NCBI RefSeq assembly: GCF_007971025.1
Contig: NZ_CP042436.1
Coordinates: 2,852,001 to 2,916,000, forward strand
DNA: 64,000 bases
Direction: 5' to 3'
From: Mucilaginibacter ginsenosidivorans
GTDB lineage: Bacteria > Bacteroidota > Bacteroidia > Sphingobacteriales > Sphingobacteriaceae
How positions within the stretch are numbered: the first letter of the stretch is position 1; each line of letters begins with the position of its first letter. A program made the position numbers and the translations under genes. Below, piece by piece: positions 41,656 to 50,458 of this stretch. The notes under the pieces are model-generated. The model did no database searches, had not been told where the DNA came from, and saw only the letters and a program-made list of their open reading frames with translations.

Positions 41656-42933
41656 ATGTCCCAACTCTCCACCATTGATCGCATCAAATCCATTATCGGT
41701 GGCTCGCTGGGCAACCTGGTGGAGTGGTACGACTGGTATATCTATTCATTCCTGTCGCTCTATTTCGCTGGTTCGTTTTTCCCCAAGGCTGATCAGACGG
41801 CGCAACTGCTTAATACCGCGGGGATTTTTGCCATCGGCTTCCTGATGCGGCCCATTGGCGGATGGTTGATGGGCACCTTCGCCGACCGGAAGGGCCGTAA
41901 AACTGCACTCACTTATTCGGTATTACTGATGAGCGCCGGGTCGCTCATTATCGCCATAACACCCGGCTATAAGCAGATAGGCATTGCCGCGCCCATATTG
42001 TTGTCACTGGCGCGAATTATACAGGGTTTGAGCGTAGGAGGGGAGTACGGCACCAGCGCCACTTATTTGAGCGAAATGGCTTCTAAAAAGCACCGCGGAT
42101 TTTATTCCAGTTTCCAGTATGTCACGCTCATTATGGGTCAGCTGGTGGCAGCTGGGGTGCTGGTGCTGCTGCAAAAGGTTTTCCTGACTGAAGATCAACT
42201 TTATCAATGGGGCTGGCGCATTCCCTTTGTTATCGGGTCGGTACTGGCCATTACCGTTATGTACCTGCGCCGAAGCTTGCAGGAGCCCGAATCGTTCGTT
42301 AAAGAAGCCGGGAGTAAAGACAGGGGCACGTTAAAAGCATTGGGGCAACATCCAAGGGCCGTGGTTACGGTTATAGCGCTCACCATTGGAGGCACGGTGG
42401 CGTTTTATACGTTCACTACTTATATGCAAAAATTCCTGGTCAATTCGGCTAAGTTCAGCAATGCTGATGCCACGATGATCTCGACGCTGACGCTGGTCAT
42501 CTTCATGCTTTTGCAGCCTGCATTCGGCGCTTTATCCGACAGGATAGGCCGCAAACCTTTGCTTATTAGTTTTGGTGTTTTGGGGACGCTAACCACTGTG
42601 CCTATCATGACCGCCTTAAGTACAACAAAGGAGGTATTGCCTGCTTTTTTGCTGGTATTGTGTGCCCTCGTCATCACAAGCGCTTATACATCGATCAATG
42701 CTGTGGTGAAAGCCGAGTTGTTCCCGGTAAATGTACGTGCGCTTGGTGTGGGGCTTCCGTATGCCATAGCAGTATCCGTATTCGGCGGTACGGCCGAGGC
42801 GTTTGCGCTATCGTTCAAGCAACACCATCACACGCAATGGTTTTACTGGTATGTAAGTGCTTGTATAGCTATTTCTTTGATAGCTTATATTGTGATGCCG
42901 GATACCAGGAAGCACTCTAAGATAGAAGATTAA
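41656..42933 (+). CDS. MFS transporter, metabolite:H+ symporter (MHS) type
   Basis: A 425-residue protein with twelve helices. MHS-family landmarks are SLGNLVEWYDWYIYSF (helix 1), GFLMRPIGGWLMGTFADRKGRK (the MFS loop 2-3 motif) and LSVGGEYGTSATYLSE. The closest known group is the alpha-ketoglutarate permease KgtP/ProP-like set; the exact substrate (an organic acid or osmolyte) is unproven. It overlaps the tail of the convergent lipoprotein gene by four bases. Confidence 0.9.
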   Translation: MSQLSTIDRIKSIIGGSLGNLVEWYDWYIYSFLSLYFAGSFFPKADQTAQLLNTAGIFAIGFLMRPIGGWLMGTFADRKGRKTALTYSVLLMSAGSLIIAITPGYKQIGIAAPILLSLARIIQGLSVGGEYGTSATYLSEMASKKHRGFYSSFQYVTLIMGQLVAAGVLVLLQKVFLTEDQLYQWGWRIPFVIGSVLAITVMYLRRSLQEPESFVKEAGSKDRGTLKALGQHPRAVVTVIALTIGGTVAFYTFTTYMQKFLVNSAKFSNADATMISTLTLVIFMLLQPAFGALSDRIGRKPLLISFGVLGTLTTVPIMTALSTTKEVLPAFLLVLCALVITSAYTSINAVVKAELFPVNVRALGVGLPYAIAVSVFGGTAEAFALSFKQHHHTQWFYWYVSACIAISLIAYIVMPDTRKHSKIED

Positions 42934-44246
42934 GGCACCCTATAATATATCCCAAACCCCGGGCTGCCCAAGACGATTGTTGAAGTTTTTGGCGAAACGG
43001 TATAGGTTAGCAAACCTGTATTCCATGCCGAGGCGGTTAGGTTGGTATAATTATTAAAGTCGCTGGTCTGGAATACGCCTAAACCCGCAAATGAAAAATA
43101 ATATTGACCATTTACCTGGCTGATGTCGGTTATATTAGGGTAAATGGGCCCAAAATGCTGCTGGCTGAATGCTGGGGACCAGGAATTCCCGTTATCAGCC
43201 GACTCGTAAATATATCCCGTATTGGCAAGGCCGTTATGCGGACCGCCAATAAACATATTATTCTTATCGTCGACATAGATAGACTCTACACTTGAAAGAA
43301 TATAGTTACCCATCGAACCAATATTTACCCAGCTGCTGGTGTGCAACGCTAATTTATATACCGTTGCGTCAGAACCGATGATGAACAGGTCGCCGGTCGC
43401 ATTTTCACAGGGGTAGGTTGACGCGCCTGTAGGCAGGCCATAGTCTTCTTCTTTCCAGTTTTGGCCCTTATCATCCGAAACGAATACGCCATAATCGTTG
43501 GTGTATATCAAATGCCCGCTGCTTGTATAGGCAAGGTCCGAGAAATTAAGCACACTTAAAATACCGCTGCTGATATTGGTCCAGCTTCCGCCGTTATCTG
43601 ATGAATAAAAGACACCGTCGCTTTGAGTAGCGAGGTAAATATCGCCTCCTGACGTAATGATCTTGCTTACAAAGTAGTTTTTGGAAAAAGTTTTAAGCGG
43701 ATGCCAGCTAACAGCGTTGTCGTCTGAATAATAAACGTAACCGCTTGAGTTTTGTGATGCCAGTATCCGGCCCGAGTTTAACGCCTTTACGTTATTGATC
43801 GGGAAATTTTGAAGGCAGCCGCCGCGGTGCCAGCCTTTTTCAGCAGCCACCCCAGTGGCGCCGGCCGAAGTTGAGTCTTTCTTGTTGCGGTTTGCGTCCA
43901 TTAGTACAACGTTTGCTGATTGTTGCCCGGTTTCGCCGCTAAGGTACCAGGCAAATGACGCACGGCCGGCTGCTGTTGTGGTTGCTTCGGTTACGATAAT
44001 ATCCTCACAACCCGATCTTTTGAATTGAACGATATACCCTTCAACAGGCGATCCGTTATCGGTTACTTTGACAATGACCGAGTCTTTCAGCATGTTCCCC
44101 ACCGTATCGCGCTGGAAGTTGCCGCCCACCACCTGTACATGCAGCCCCTTCGAGAGGTCGATGTCAATGGCACCCTTTGGGTTATCTTTTTTGCAACCAA
44201 AACCCAGCAGGATGATTGCCGATACCGCAAAAATAAGCTTCTTCAT
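42930..44246 (-). CDS. Lipoprotein with Ig-like domain and BNR/YCF48-like propeller
   Basis: A 438-residue protein. LLGFGCKKD near residues 14-21 is a lipobox. Residues ~35-130 look like a Big/invasin-type Ig domain (SVIVKVTDNGSPVEGYIVQF, GRASFAWYLSGETGQQ). The rest is a propeller with repeated Asp-box-like strands: YYSDDNAVSWHPL, FYSSDNGGSWTNI, FVSDDKGQNWKEE and YESADNGNSWSPA. Such propellers bind sugars or proteins at the cell surface. It has no nearby partner. Confidence 0.82.
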   Translation of the reverse strand: MKKLIFAVSAIILLGFGCKKDNPKGAIDIDLSKGLHVQVVGGNFQRDTVGNMLKDSVIVKVTDNGSPVEGYIVQFKRSGCEDIIVTEATTTAAGRASFAWYLSGETGQQSANVVLMDANRNKKDSTSAGATGVAAEKGWHRGGCLQNFPINNVKALNSGRILASQNSSGYVYYSDDNAVSWHPLKTFSKNYFVSKIITSGGDIYLATQSDGVFYSSDNGGSWTNISSGILSVLNFSDLAYTSSGHLIYTNDYGVFVSDDKGQNWKEEDYGLPTGASTYPCENATGDLFIIGSDATVYKLALHTSSWVNIGSMGNYILSSVESIYVDDKNNMFIGGPHNGLANTGYIYESADNGNSWSPAFSQQHFGPIYPNITDISQVNGQYYFSFAGLGVFQTSDFNNYTNLTASAWNTGLLTYTVSPKTSTIVLGSPGFGIYYRVP

Positions 44247-44349
44247 TTTCTATTCGTTCACTGAAAGTGTTTTTATACGGGGGGCTACAGGTTTAAGTTG
44301 TAAAAATTAAACGGGAATGAAGTCCATTACTGCCGATGAAAATTCTGTT

Positions 44350-45033
44350 TTATCCTGATATTAAGCCGGATATGATATTGATGCTTAAGGCCACGATGGC
44401 TGTATTAAAAACAAAGGAGATCAGCCCATGCAGCCAGGCCAGGCGGCGTATGGTCCGCGAAGAGATTTCAACATCGGATACCTGGAAGGTCATGCCGAGA
44501 ACGAAGGAAAAATAAATAAAATCCAGGTAGTCAGGCTCGGGCTCTTCAGGGAATTGTAATCCTCCGGGTTTGCCGTCGTCGGCATCGGGTGTATAATAGA
44601 GCCGTGCATAACGCATGGCAAAAACCGTATGAACCAACCACCATGATACAGAAACGGAAGCCAGCGTGAGCAGAATATGTTCTGAAATATTGGCGCCCGA
44701 ATGCTTATTCGTCGTTACCAGCAGCCATAAAATGGCCCCCAGGCTCATGAGTGAAGCAATGATGACGAAAAGGAAAATAAGTGTCCGGCTCGAGTCCTCG
44801 AGTTTGGCTATTTTATGTATCTCCATGGGATGCGCCCATAAAATAATGAGCCAGTCGAGGATAATGATGGTCAGCGCAACAACTATCCATATCGTCAGGA
44901 TCTGTGCAGGGGGCGAGGCTATATGCCCGAAAGCAAAATAAGCGATCACTCCCAGCACCAGTGCTATCAGTAAACGATAATTGGCATCCAACCGGAATAT
45001 TAAGGAACGATTGGTTTTGACTTTGTTAGGCAT
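44350..45033 (-). CDS. DUF1345 membrane protein
   Basis: A 227-residue protein from ATG 45033 (a TTG upstream is rejected). Five or so helices carry the DUF1345 blocks WLVHTVFAMRYARLYY, PDYLDFIYFSFVLGMTFQVSDVEISSRTIRRLAWLHGL. The conserved acidic and Tyr residues in the C-terminal helices are typical of this channel-like family of unknown function. It is a single gene. Confidence 0.87.
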   Translation of the reverse strand: MPNKVKTNRSLIFRLDANYRLLIALVLGVIAYFAFGHIASPPAQILTIWIVVALTIIILDWLIILWAHPMEIHKIAKLEDSSRTLIFLFVIIASLMSLGAILWLLVTTNKHSGANISEHILLTLASVSVSWWLVHTVFAMRYARLYYTPDADDGKPGGLQFPEEPEPDYLDFIYFSFVLGMTFQVSDVEISSRTIRRLAWLHGLISFVFNTAIVALSINIISGLISG

Positions 45034-45048
45034 GGCTTCTATTAGTCC

Positions 45049-45158
45049 GGAACTCCGCAAGTCGGAAAGTCCGAAAGACGGTCACGCAATTTAATATATT
45101 TTATGAACTTCCGGGCCCCTGCCTGCCGGCAGGCGGGTATGCGGACTTCCCGACTTCT
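45049..45158. repeat. Second dispersed repeat family with palindrome
   Basis: AAGTCGGAAAGTCCG near 45059 is imperfectly inverted at about 45140-45158 (CGGACTTCCCGACTT). GCCTGCCGGCAGGC at 45121-45134 is a perfect 14-bp palindrome. CGGACTTCCCGACT recurs near 61430-61443. Confidence 0.5.
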
Positions 45159-45351
45159 ACTCAAAAATCTCTATCACCCTGCCAACTTGCCCGTCTTCAA
45201 GCCGCACTTTAATGCCGCGTGAGTGAAAGGCCGAACTGGTCAGCAGATCCTTTACGATCCCGCGTGTGCGCCGGCCGCTGCGCTGATCTTTTTTTAGGAT
45301 GATATCGACTTCAAGGCCGGGGTAAATATCGTTTCTGTTTTGATAGCCCAT
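45157..45351 (-). CDS. ywbE: YwbE family protein
   Basis: A 64-residue protein with the full family pattern: GLEVDIILKKDQRSGRRTRG, VKDLLTSSAFHSRGIKVRLE and DGQVGRVIEI. YwbE (DUF2196) is a small conserved beta protein of unknown function. The length fits the family. It lies 32 bases after argH on the same strand and could be on the same transcript. Confidence 0.92.
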   Translation of the reverse strand: MGYQNRNDIYPGLEVDIILKKDQRSGRRTRGIVKDLLTSSAFHSRGIKVRLEDGQVGRVIEIFE

Positions 45352-45382
45352 GATTACACCGATTATTTTAGGATTCCACCGA

Positions 45383-46717
45383 TTAAGAAACTAATGATTC
45401 CACCGATTTTTTTGTTTTATCAAAGTCGAAACTCCTGAGCAATTTTTCCATCGCACCGGCTATTTCAGCATTATTCAGGTTGCCGATGCTGCCTTCGTGA
45501 GTATGGTTCGCTTTTTTATCAGCATTGAAATTTCCCTGCTCGATATCCGCGCCGATTTTTTTATAAGCATCGCGGAAGGGCATGCCTTGCAGCACCAGCT
45601 TATTTACTTCGTCTACGCTGAACAGGTAGGCGTATTTGGGATCGTTTAAGATATCAGCTTTAACTTCAATATGCTGCAACATAAAAGCGGCCATATTGAG
45701 GCATTGCTTTAGTTCGCCAAAAGCAGGGAACAGCAATTCTTTTAATAATTGAAGTTCGCGATGATAGCCCGATGGTAAATTGGTGGTCATCATGGCCACA
45801 TCATTCGGCAAGGCCTGCAGGCGGTTGCATTTGCCGCGCATAATCTCCCACACATCCGGGTTCTTTTTATGCGGCATAATGCTACTGCCGGTGGTCAGGT
45901 TATCAGGGTAACTTACAAACCCAAAATTCTGGCTCAGGTAAAGCGTTTGGTCCATTGCCATTTTGGCTAATGTAGCGGCGATAGACGAGAGTGCCTGCGC
46001 AATAACTCTTTCGGTCTTCCCGCGACCCATCTGGGCGTAAACAACATTATAATTAAGGCTTTCGAACCCCAATAGTTGCGTGGTTAAAGTTCGGTTTAAT
46101 GGGAACGACGAGCCATACCCGGCTGCCGATCCCAGCGGGTTTTTGTTGGTTATCTTATAAGCCGCAAGCAGCAATTCAAGGTCATCCACCAGGCTTTCTG
46201 CATAAGCGCCGAACCAAAGGCCAAAGGATGACGGCATAGCTATCTGTAAATGCGTATAGCCCGGCAGCAAAACTGCCTTATGTTTTTCACTGAGTTCTAT
46301 CAGCAGGTCAAATAAGGCTTTAACTTCTTCAACCACCTGCTGCAATTCGTGCCTGAAGAATAATTTCAGGTCGACTAAAACCTGGTCGTTGCGTGAGCGG
46401 CCGCTGTGTATCTTTTTCCCTGCATCGCCTATACGACGCGTAAGCAATGTTTCTACCTGCGAATGCACATCTTCCACATCGGCTTCGATCGTAAAATTCC
46501 CTGCATCAATGTCTTTGTAAATCGACTTTAGTTCCTTCTGCACAAGATCAAGATCCTCGCTGCTAAGTAACCCAATACTTTGCAGCATCCGAGTATGGGC
46601 CAATGATCCTAAAACATCAAACGCGGCCATTTGTGCGTCGAACTCGCGGTCGCGCCCAACGGTGAAGTTTTCTACCAATTCATCAACTGTCGTTGTTTTT
46701 TGCCATAGCTTGCTCAT
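45383..46717 (-). CDS. argH: Argininosuccinate lyase
   Basis: A 444-residue member of the fumarase/aspartase family. It splits argininosuccinate into arginine and fumarate, the last step of arginine synthesis. The signature loop GSSIMPHKKNPDVWE holds the catalytic Ser. VEDVHSQVETLLTRRIGDAGKKIHSGRSRNDQVLVD-type blocks and LPGYTHLQIAMPSSFG are also present. No other arg genes are within the window. Its start is immediately followed upstream by a 7-bp tandem repeat. Confidence 0.97.
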   Translation of the reverse strand: MSKLWQKTTTVDELVENFTVGRDREFDAQMAAFDVLGSLAHTRMLQSIGLLSSEDLDLVQKELKSIYKDIDAGNFTIEADVEDVHSQVETLLTRRIGDAGKKIHSGRSRNDQVLVDLKLFFRHELQQVVEEVKALFDLLIELSEKHKAVLLPGYTHLQIAMPSSFGLWFGAYAESLVDDLELLLAAYKITNKNPLGSAAGYGSSFPLNRTLTTQLLGFESLNYNVVYAQMGRGKTERVIAQALSSIAATLAKMAMDQTLYLSQNFGFVSYPDNLTTGSSIMPHKKNPDVWEIMRGKCNRLQALPNDVAMMTTNLPSGYHRELQLLKELLFPAFGELKQCLNMAAFMLQHIEVKADILNDPKYAYLFSVDEVNKLVLQGMPFRDAYKKIGADIEQGNFNADKKANHTHEGSIGNLNNAEIAGAMEKLLRSFDFDKTKKSVESLVS

Positions 46718-46720
46718 GCT

Positions 46721-46750
46721 GATTTACGATTTACGATTTACGATTTACGA
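46721..46750. repeat. Four tandem copies of a 7-bp word before argH
   Basis: GATTTAC is repeated four times (46721-46748). The inverted form GTAAATC recurs at about 47179-47192 on the other side of the four-helix-bundle gene. The pair brackets that gene in opposite orientation. Confidence 0.75.
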
Positions 46751-46779
46751 ATATGTTTTATTCGAAATCACAAATCAAT

Positions 46780-47130
46780 TTAATTGCCCCGCAGTGTATT
46801 TAATGCAGCGACAATTATAGAAAGAAGTTCGTTGCCTTCCTTATAAATTATATCAATTTTTTCCTTTAGTTCGGGGTTTAACTCAACTAAAAGTTCCATA
46901 AAGTATAAAGTTTCGTCAAGTTCCTCTTCAACTATTTTCAGTTTATTCAAAAAATCGGCTTTCGATTTACCTCTGCAAGCGGCACGATAGTTTGCCCCAA
47001 CCGAACTTGAACTTCTGTTTAGCTGATCAGCGTAGTTGCGATTTACAATGTTTATTGGAATACTTAATACTAATCTTGCGTTGGCTATTGCGTATTTTTT
47101 TGTTCTTAGAATCAGTTCTTGTTTGGTCAT
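46780..47130 (-). CDS. Four-helix bundle protein (23S rRNA intervening-sequence type)
   Basis: A 116-residue protein with the S23/IVP pattern: LSIPINIVNRNYADQLNRSSSSVGANYRAA, the RGKSKADFLNKLKIVEEELDETLYFMELL block and a Glu-rich final helix. Family members are encoded inside 23S rRNA intervening sequences or stand alone in Bacteroidota; their role is unknown. It is bracketed by inverted GATTTAC/GTAAATC repeats, which suggests it moved as a small cassette. Confidence 0.9.
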   Translation of the reverse strand: MTKQELILRTKKYAIANARLVLSIPINIVNRNYADQLNRSSSSVGANYRAACRGKSKADFLNKLKIVEEELDETLYFMELLVELNPELKEKIDIIYKEGNELLSIIVAALNTLRGN

Positions 47131-47201
47131 GATAACTTGGTTTAGGAAGCTGTAATTTACAAATCATAATTATTAAAATCGTAAATCGTAATTCATATCC
47201 G

Positions 47202-47741
47202 ATGCCTAGAATTTACATAGAAACACCCCGACTTTTCCTTCGCAACTGGCAGGAAAGCGATTATCAGCCTTACATCGACCTTAATGCCGACGCAGAGGTG
47301 ATGGAATATTTCACCTCAGTCCGTACGCCGGAGCAAACGCTGGCACAGATCGGTCGCTTTACTTCGCACCTTGAAAAGTACGGATTTGGCTTTTGGGCAA
47401 TGGAAAGAAAAGATAACGGGCAGTTTATCGGTTTTACCGGGCTCACCCATGCTCCGTTCGACGAATGGTTTACACCCTGCATCGAGATAGGATGGAGGAT
47501 AAGTAAGGCGAATTGGGGGATTGGTTTTGCTACAGAAGCTGCCAAAGCTTGTTTGGATTATGGCTTTGATATTTTAAAGTTCAACGATATCTATTCATTT
47601 ACCTCTGTACACAACAAACGGTCGGAACAGGTGATGATAAAGACAGGTATGCAAAAGGCAGGCGAATTTGACCATCCCGACATTGAAAAAGGGCACCCGC
47701 TCGAAAGGCATGTTTTGTATAAGATAAGCAGGCAAAAATAA
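47202..47741 (+). CDS. RimJ/RimL-type GNAT acetyltransferase
   Basis: A 179-residue protein: TPRLFLRNWQESDYQPYIDLNADAEVMEYF at the start, WAMERKDNGQFIGFTGL, then the acetyl-CoA site WGIGFATEAAKACLDYGF and SVHNKRSEQVMIKTGMQKAG. It belongs to the group that acetylates protein N-termini or small molecules. The substrate is unknown. A bidirectional terminator follows. Confidence 0.93.
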   Translation: MPRIYIETPRLFLRNWQESDYQPYIDLNADAEVMEYFTSVRTPEQTLAQIGRFTSHLEKYGFGFWAMERKDNGQFIGFTGLTHAPFDEWFTPCIEIGWRISKANWGIGFATEAAKACLDYGFDILKFNDIYSFTSVHNKRSEQVMIKTGMQKAGEFDHPDIEKGHPLERHVLYKISRQK

Positions 47742-47763
47742 AGGCGGCCTTTTGGCCGCCTTT
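47740..47763. terminator. Bidirectional terminator
   Basis: AAAGGCGGCC (47740-47749) pairs with GGCCGCCTTT (47754-47763) around TTTT. It sits between the convergent GNAT and DUF genes and works in both directions through its flanking A/T runs. Confidence 0.85.
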
Positions 47764-47788
47764 AACAAATCTGCAGGGGTGTGATCCC

Positions 47789-48520
47789 CTACGCCTGTTT
47801 TTCAATATTAGGATTGGCCGGTGGTTCGGGTGTGATAATTGCCGGTGCCGCCTGCGAGCTTACCACAGTAAACGGCTTCACTTTGTGCCTGCCCATTGCA
47901 AGTATGTCCGGCTTCAGGTAAAGCACTACTCCGGCTGCTATCAACAAAGCGGCCAGACTCAGAAATATCCAGCGCGATCCCTTGTGCGCAGGAGACAACT
48001 CGTACGTAAATATGGCTTTGCCAAATGCATTTTTATCCTGCGTTACATTCCCGGCGCCATCCGGCAGGTTGATCTTGATCAGTTCCTGTACCAGCACGCC
48101 GTATGAGTTGTAAGTAGTGGTCATGGCATAATTGCGGTCGCTCATTTTGGTAATGTCTGGCTTCTTTTGATCAAGGTCAATAACCCAGTTGCCATTGTCA
48201 TCAATTTTAGCCAGCCCCAGCGCCTGGAACGACAAGGTATAAGTACGGTTGGCCGCATCTTCCTTATAATCCCAATCCTGCAGGTAATAAGCGGGAAGCG
48301 ACCGCTCCATTTGCCTTTTCAGCAGGTTCAGCGCGTTGGAACCATAAATCTTTTGGAAATTATCCCATTGGCTTGCGTTATAGGTCATGCTCATGGTTAT
48401 TTTTCCATCACCCAGGTTGTCAATGTCGAACGACATGTTCTCTTTCAGCGGATCGACCTGCTGTGCGTTTACCTTTACACACGAAGCGATTATTATTAAG
48501 ATGAGATATATCTTTTTCAT
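47789..48520 (-). CDS. Hypothetical secreted protein with C-terminal membrane helix
   Basis: A 243-residue protein with a signal peptide (1-19). A mainly beta ectodomain follows (SFDIDNLGDGKITMSMTYNAS, YTLSFQALGLAKIDD). A single membrane helix lies near 183-203 (WIFLSLAALLIAAGVVLYL), with a short cytoplasmic tail. The family is not recognised. It begins eight bases after the transglutaminase-like gene and is surely co-transcribed. The pair may form an envelope complex. Confidence 0.75.
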   Translation of the reverse strand: MKKIYLILIIIASCVKVNAQQVDPLKENMSFDIDNLGDGKITMSMTYNASQWDNFQKIYGSNALNLLKRQMERSLPAYYLQDWDYKEDAANRTYTLSFQALGLAKIDDNGNWVIDLDQKKPDITKMSDRNYAMTTTYNSYGVLVQELIKINLPDGAGNVTQDKNAFGKAIFTYELSPAHKGSRWIFLSLAALLIAAGVVLYLKPDILAMGRHKVKPFTVVSSQAAPAIITPEPPANPNIEKQA

Positions 48521-48528
48521 GATTCTTA

Positions 48529-50181
48529 TTAACGTATAGTGGTGATAATTGAATTAAATACGCCCTGGTAGCCGTTGAAATTGGTGCCACCCATGGTGAT
48601 ACCGACAATTCCATTGCCGCCGCTCCGGAACACACCTTCCCAACGGAAAGTGCCGCCGTTATAACTTGTGGAACCCTGGTACATAGAATAGCCGTTTGCC
48701 TGGTTAACCCGCTGGTATGTGATATACTGCCCCAGGGCCGCCAGCTGGTTCCGTAATATGTATAACGCCTGATCCGGGCTGGATGCAGGGATGTCCCATG
48801 CGCTGATGCCCGCTTGCTGGTCCGGTGCAACTATACGCGATACAAGGGTATTGATCTGAGGAACGGGGTAATTGCCCGAACGCTGCCACCCGGCGGGGTA
48901 GCTGAAACTGATAGAACCCGAATAGGACCGCATACCCGAACCCGAATTGTTATTGGTCCGGTGTTCGTTGTTACCTTCCCGGCGGTCGTTATTAACAACA
49001 ACCGTGGTGTGAGAAGTGCCGCCTCCGCCAAAAGTAGCGGCAATGTCGTCCACTTTTTTTCTCAGGAATTCGTCGTCAGAAAGTTCCATAGGTATTACAC
49101 CTTTGGCCTCCAGGTCGTTGATGTCGATGACAATGTTACGCGTATCGCCCTTCTGATAACCATCAATAAAAGTAGCCAGCTCCTGCGAGCCCTTTTCAAA
49201 AGCCTGTTCAGGGGTCATGGTGCCGCCAAGGCCCTGGCCGCCTACGCCGGTGGCTTCAATGGCGAAATAATAATTATTAATGAGTACGCCCGGGAATGCG
49301 TGGCCTGGTATCAGGAATATAACCGGATGCAGCCCGGCGGCTTTAAGCACACTGGCATAGAGTAATGACAGCTCGATACAAAGGCCGGTATTACCGGTTA
49401 CAACCTCGCGCGGCAGGCGCGCACTTTGTACGGTCGAGCTGATGTCGCCCATTTTTTGCGGGATACCTTCGGTGCCGCTATAAACCATTTTGCTGGCTAC
49501 AGTGGCAGCGTAAAGCTTCACCAAAAAGTCTTTCGCTCCCTGCATGGCCTTCTGCGGATCATTTTCTACCGATGCCGCTTCGCCCTGCATAAATTTATCC
49601 TGCACCTGTGAGGTGTAATATTTTACTATCGGGTCCTCGGGTGTTACCAGGCAGGGCAGCAACTGGGTGTTGTGCATCATATCCGGGTAGCTGGTAACCT
49701 CATCGGCAGGTATGTCGGTATAAACAAACTGGTTCCTGCCCATCATGTTGAAGGTGAAGGTTTCTTTTTTTGTTTTGCCGCCGTTGTATTCTATTTTGAT
49801 CTCCCCCGTCTCCTGCGACTGGGTCATCTTTTTAACAATATCATCTTTAAAATGCGGGTAACACCGGATAACCACATGTTGCCCCGGATATATTACCGGG
49901 ATGGTTTGCAGCTCGGTCCAGTCGATATAACCCGGAATGTCATAAGATACCTTGACATCCTGCATGGATGCGTTCCCATTATTGGTCATCAGCATCTTAA
50001 AAAAGTAGTATTCGCCATTAAGCGCCTCGGGGTTGGCGTAAACTTTGTAAACCGAGGGCATGATGTAGCTTGCATTGCTGATCTTTACAGAGAGCGCGTC
50101 TTTACCAAAGTTGAAAAACGACATGCCGATGAACAATAAGCCTGCAAGAACCAACGCACCCGGGAGTAAAAATTTTTTCAT
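48529..50181 (-). CDS. Secreted transglutaminase-like protein
   Basis: A 550-residue protein with a signal anchor (1-20). An extended N-terminal beta region (30-150) precedes a transglutaminase-like cysteine protease fold. TGLCIELSLLYASVLKAAGL holds the candidate nucleophile Cys268, IPGHAFPGVL His294, and FAIEAT the acidic Glu309. A linker with an N/R/G-rich stretch (~395-420) leads to a C-terminal beta domain (SGSISFSYPAGWQRSGN). Such domains cut or cross-link peptides. Upstream lie 277 bp and the TIR gene on the same strand. Confidence 0.85.
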   Translation of the reverse strand: MKKFLLPGALVLAGLLFIGMSFFNFGKDALSVKISNASYIMPSVYKVYANPEALNGEYYFFKMLMTNNGNASMQDVKVSYDIPGYIDWTELQTIPVIYPGQHVVIRCYPHFKDDIVKKMTQSQETGEIKIEYNGGKTKKETFTFNMMGRNQFVYTDIPADEVTSYPDMMHNTQLLPCLVTPEDPIVKYYTSQVQDKFMQGEAASVENDPQKAMQGAKDFLVKLYAATVASKMVYSGTEGIPQKMGDISSTVQSARLPREVVTGNTGLCIELSLLYASVLKAAGLHPVIFLIPGHAFPGVLINNYYFAIEATGVGGQGLGGTMTPEQAFEKGSQELATFIDGYQKGDTRNIVIDINDLEAKGVIPMELSDDEFLRKKVDDIAATFGGGGTSHTTVVVNNDRREGNNEHRTNNNSGSGMRSYSGSISFSYPAGWQRSGNYPVPQINTLVSRIVAPDQQAGISAWDIPASSPDQALYILRNQLAALGQYITYQRVNQANGYSMYQGSTSYNGGTFRWEGVFRSGGNGIVGITMGGTNFNGYQGVFNSIITTIR

Positions 50182-50458
50182 AATAAAAAAGATTTCTTTA
50201 ACATGTAAAACAAGGACGGATGTATGATAATGATGAAAAGCGGCCGCTTGTCGTCAATTTTTTAGTTTTTCAGCAGGATTTTCCTTGTATTATAAATATC
50301 AGCAATACTTCACAAAAAAACAACAGGTAAAAGATTAATTTTCAGACGATTAACTCTTGATTGCGGAAGTTTAATCTATGATTATATCCTTTAATCTTTA
50401 ATTATTTTTTGGCCGGCATTTTATATAACATCCTTTTGGCAAGGAATCATGATCGTCT
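50182..50458. other. Intergenic region between TIR and transglutaminase genes
   Basis: This AT-rich stretch holds no gene, hairpin with T tract or clear promoter. The genes on either side point the same way (minus). Confidence 0.5.
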
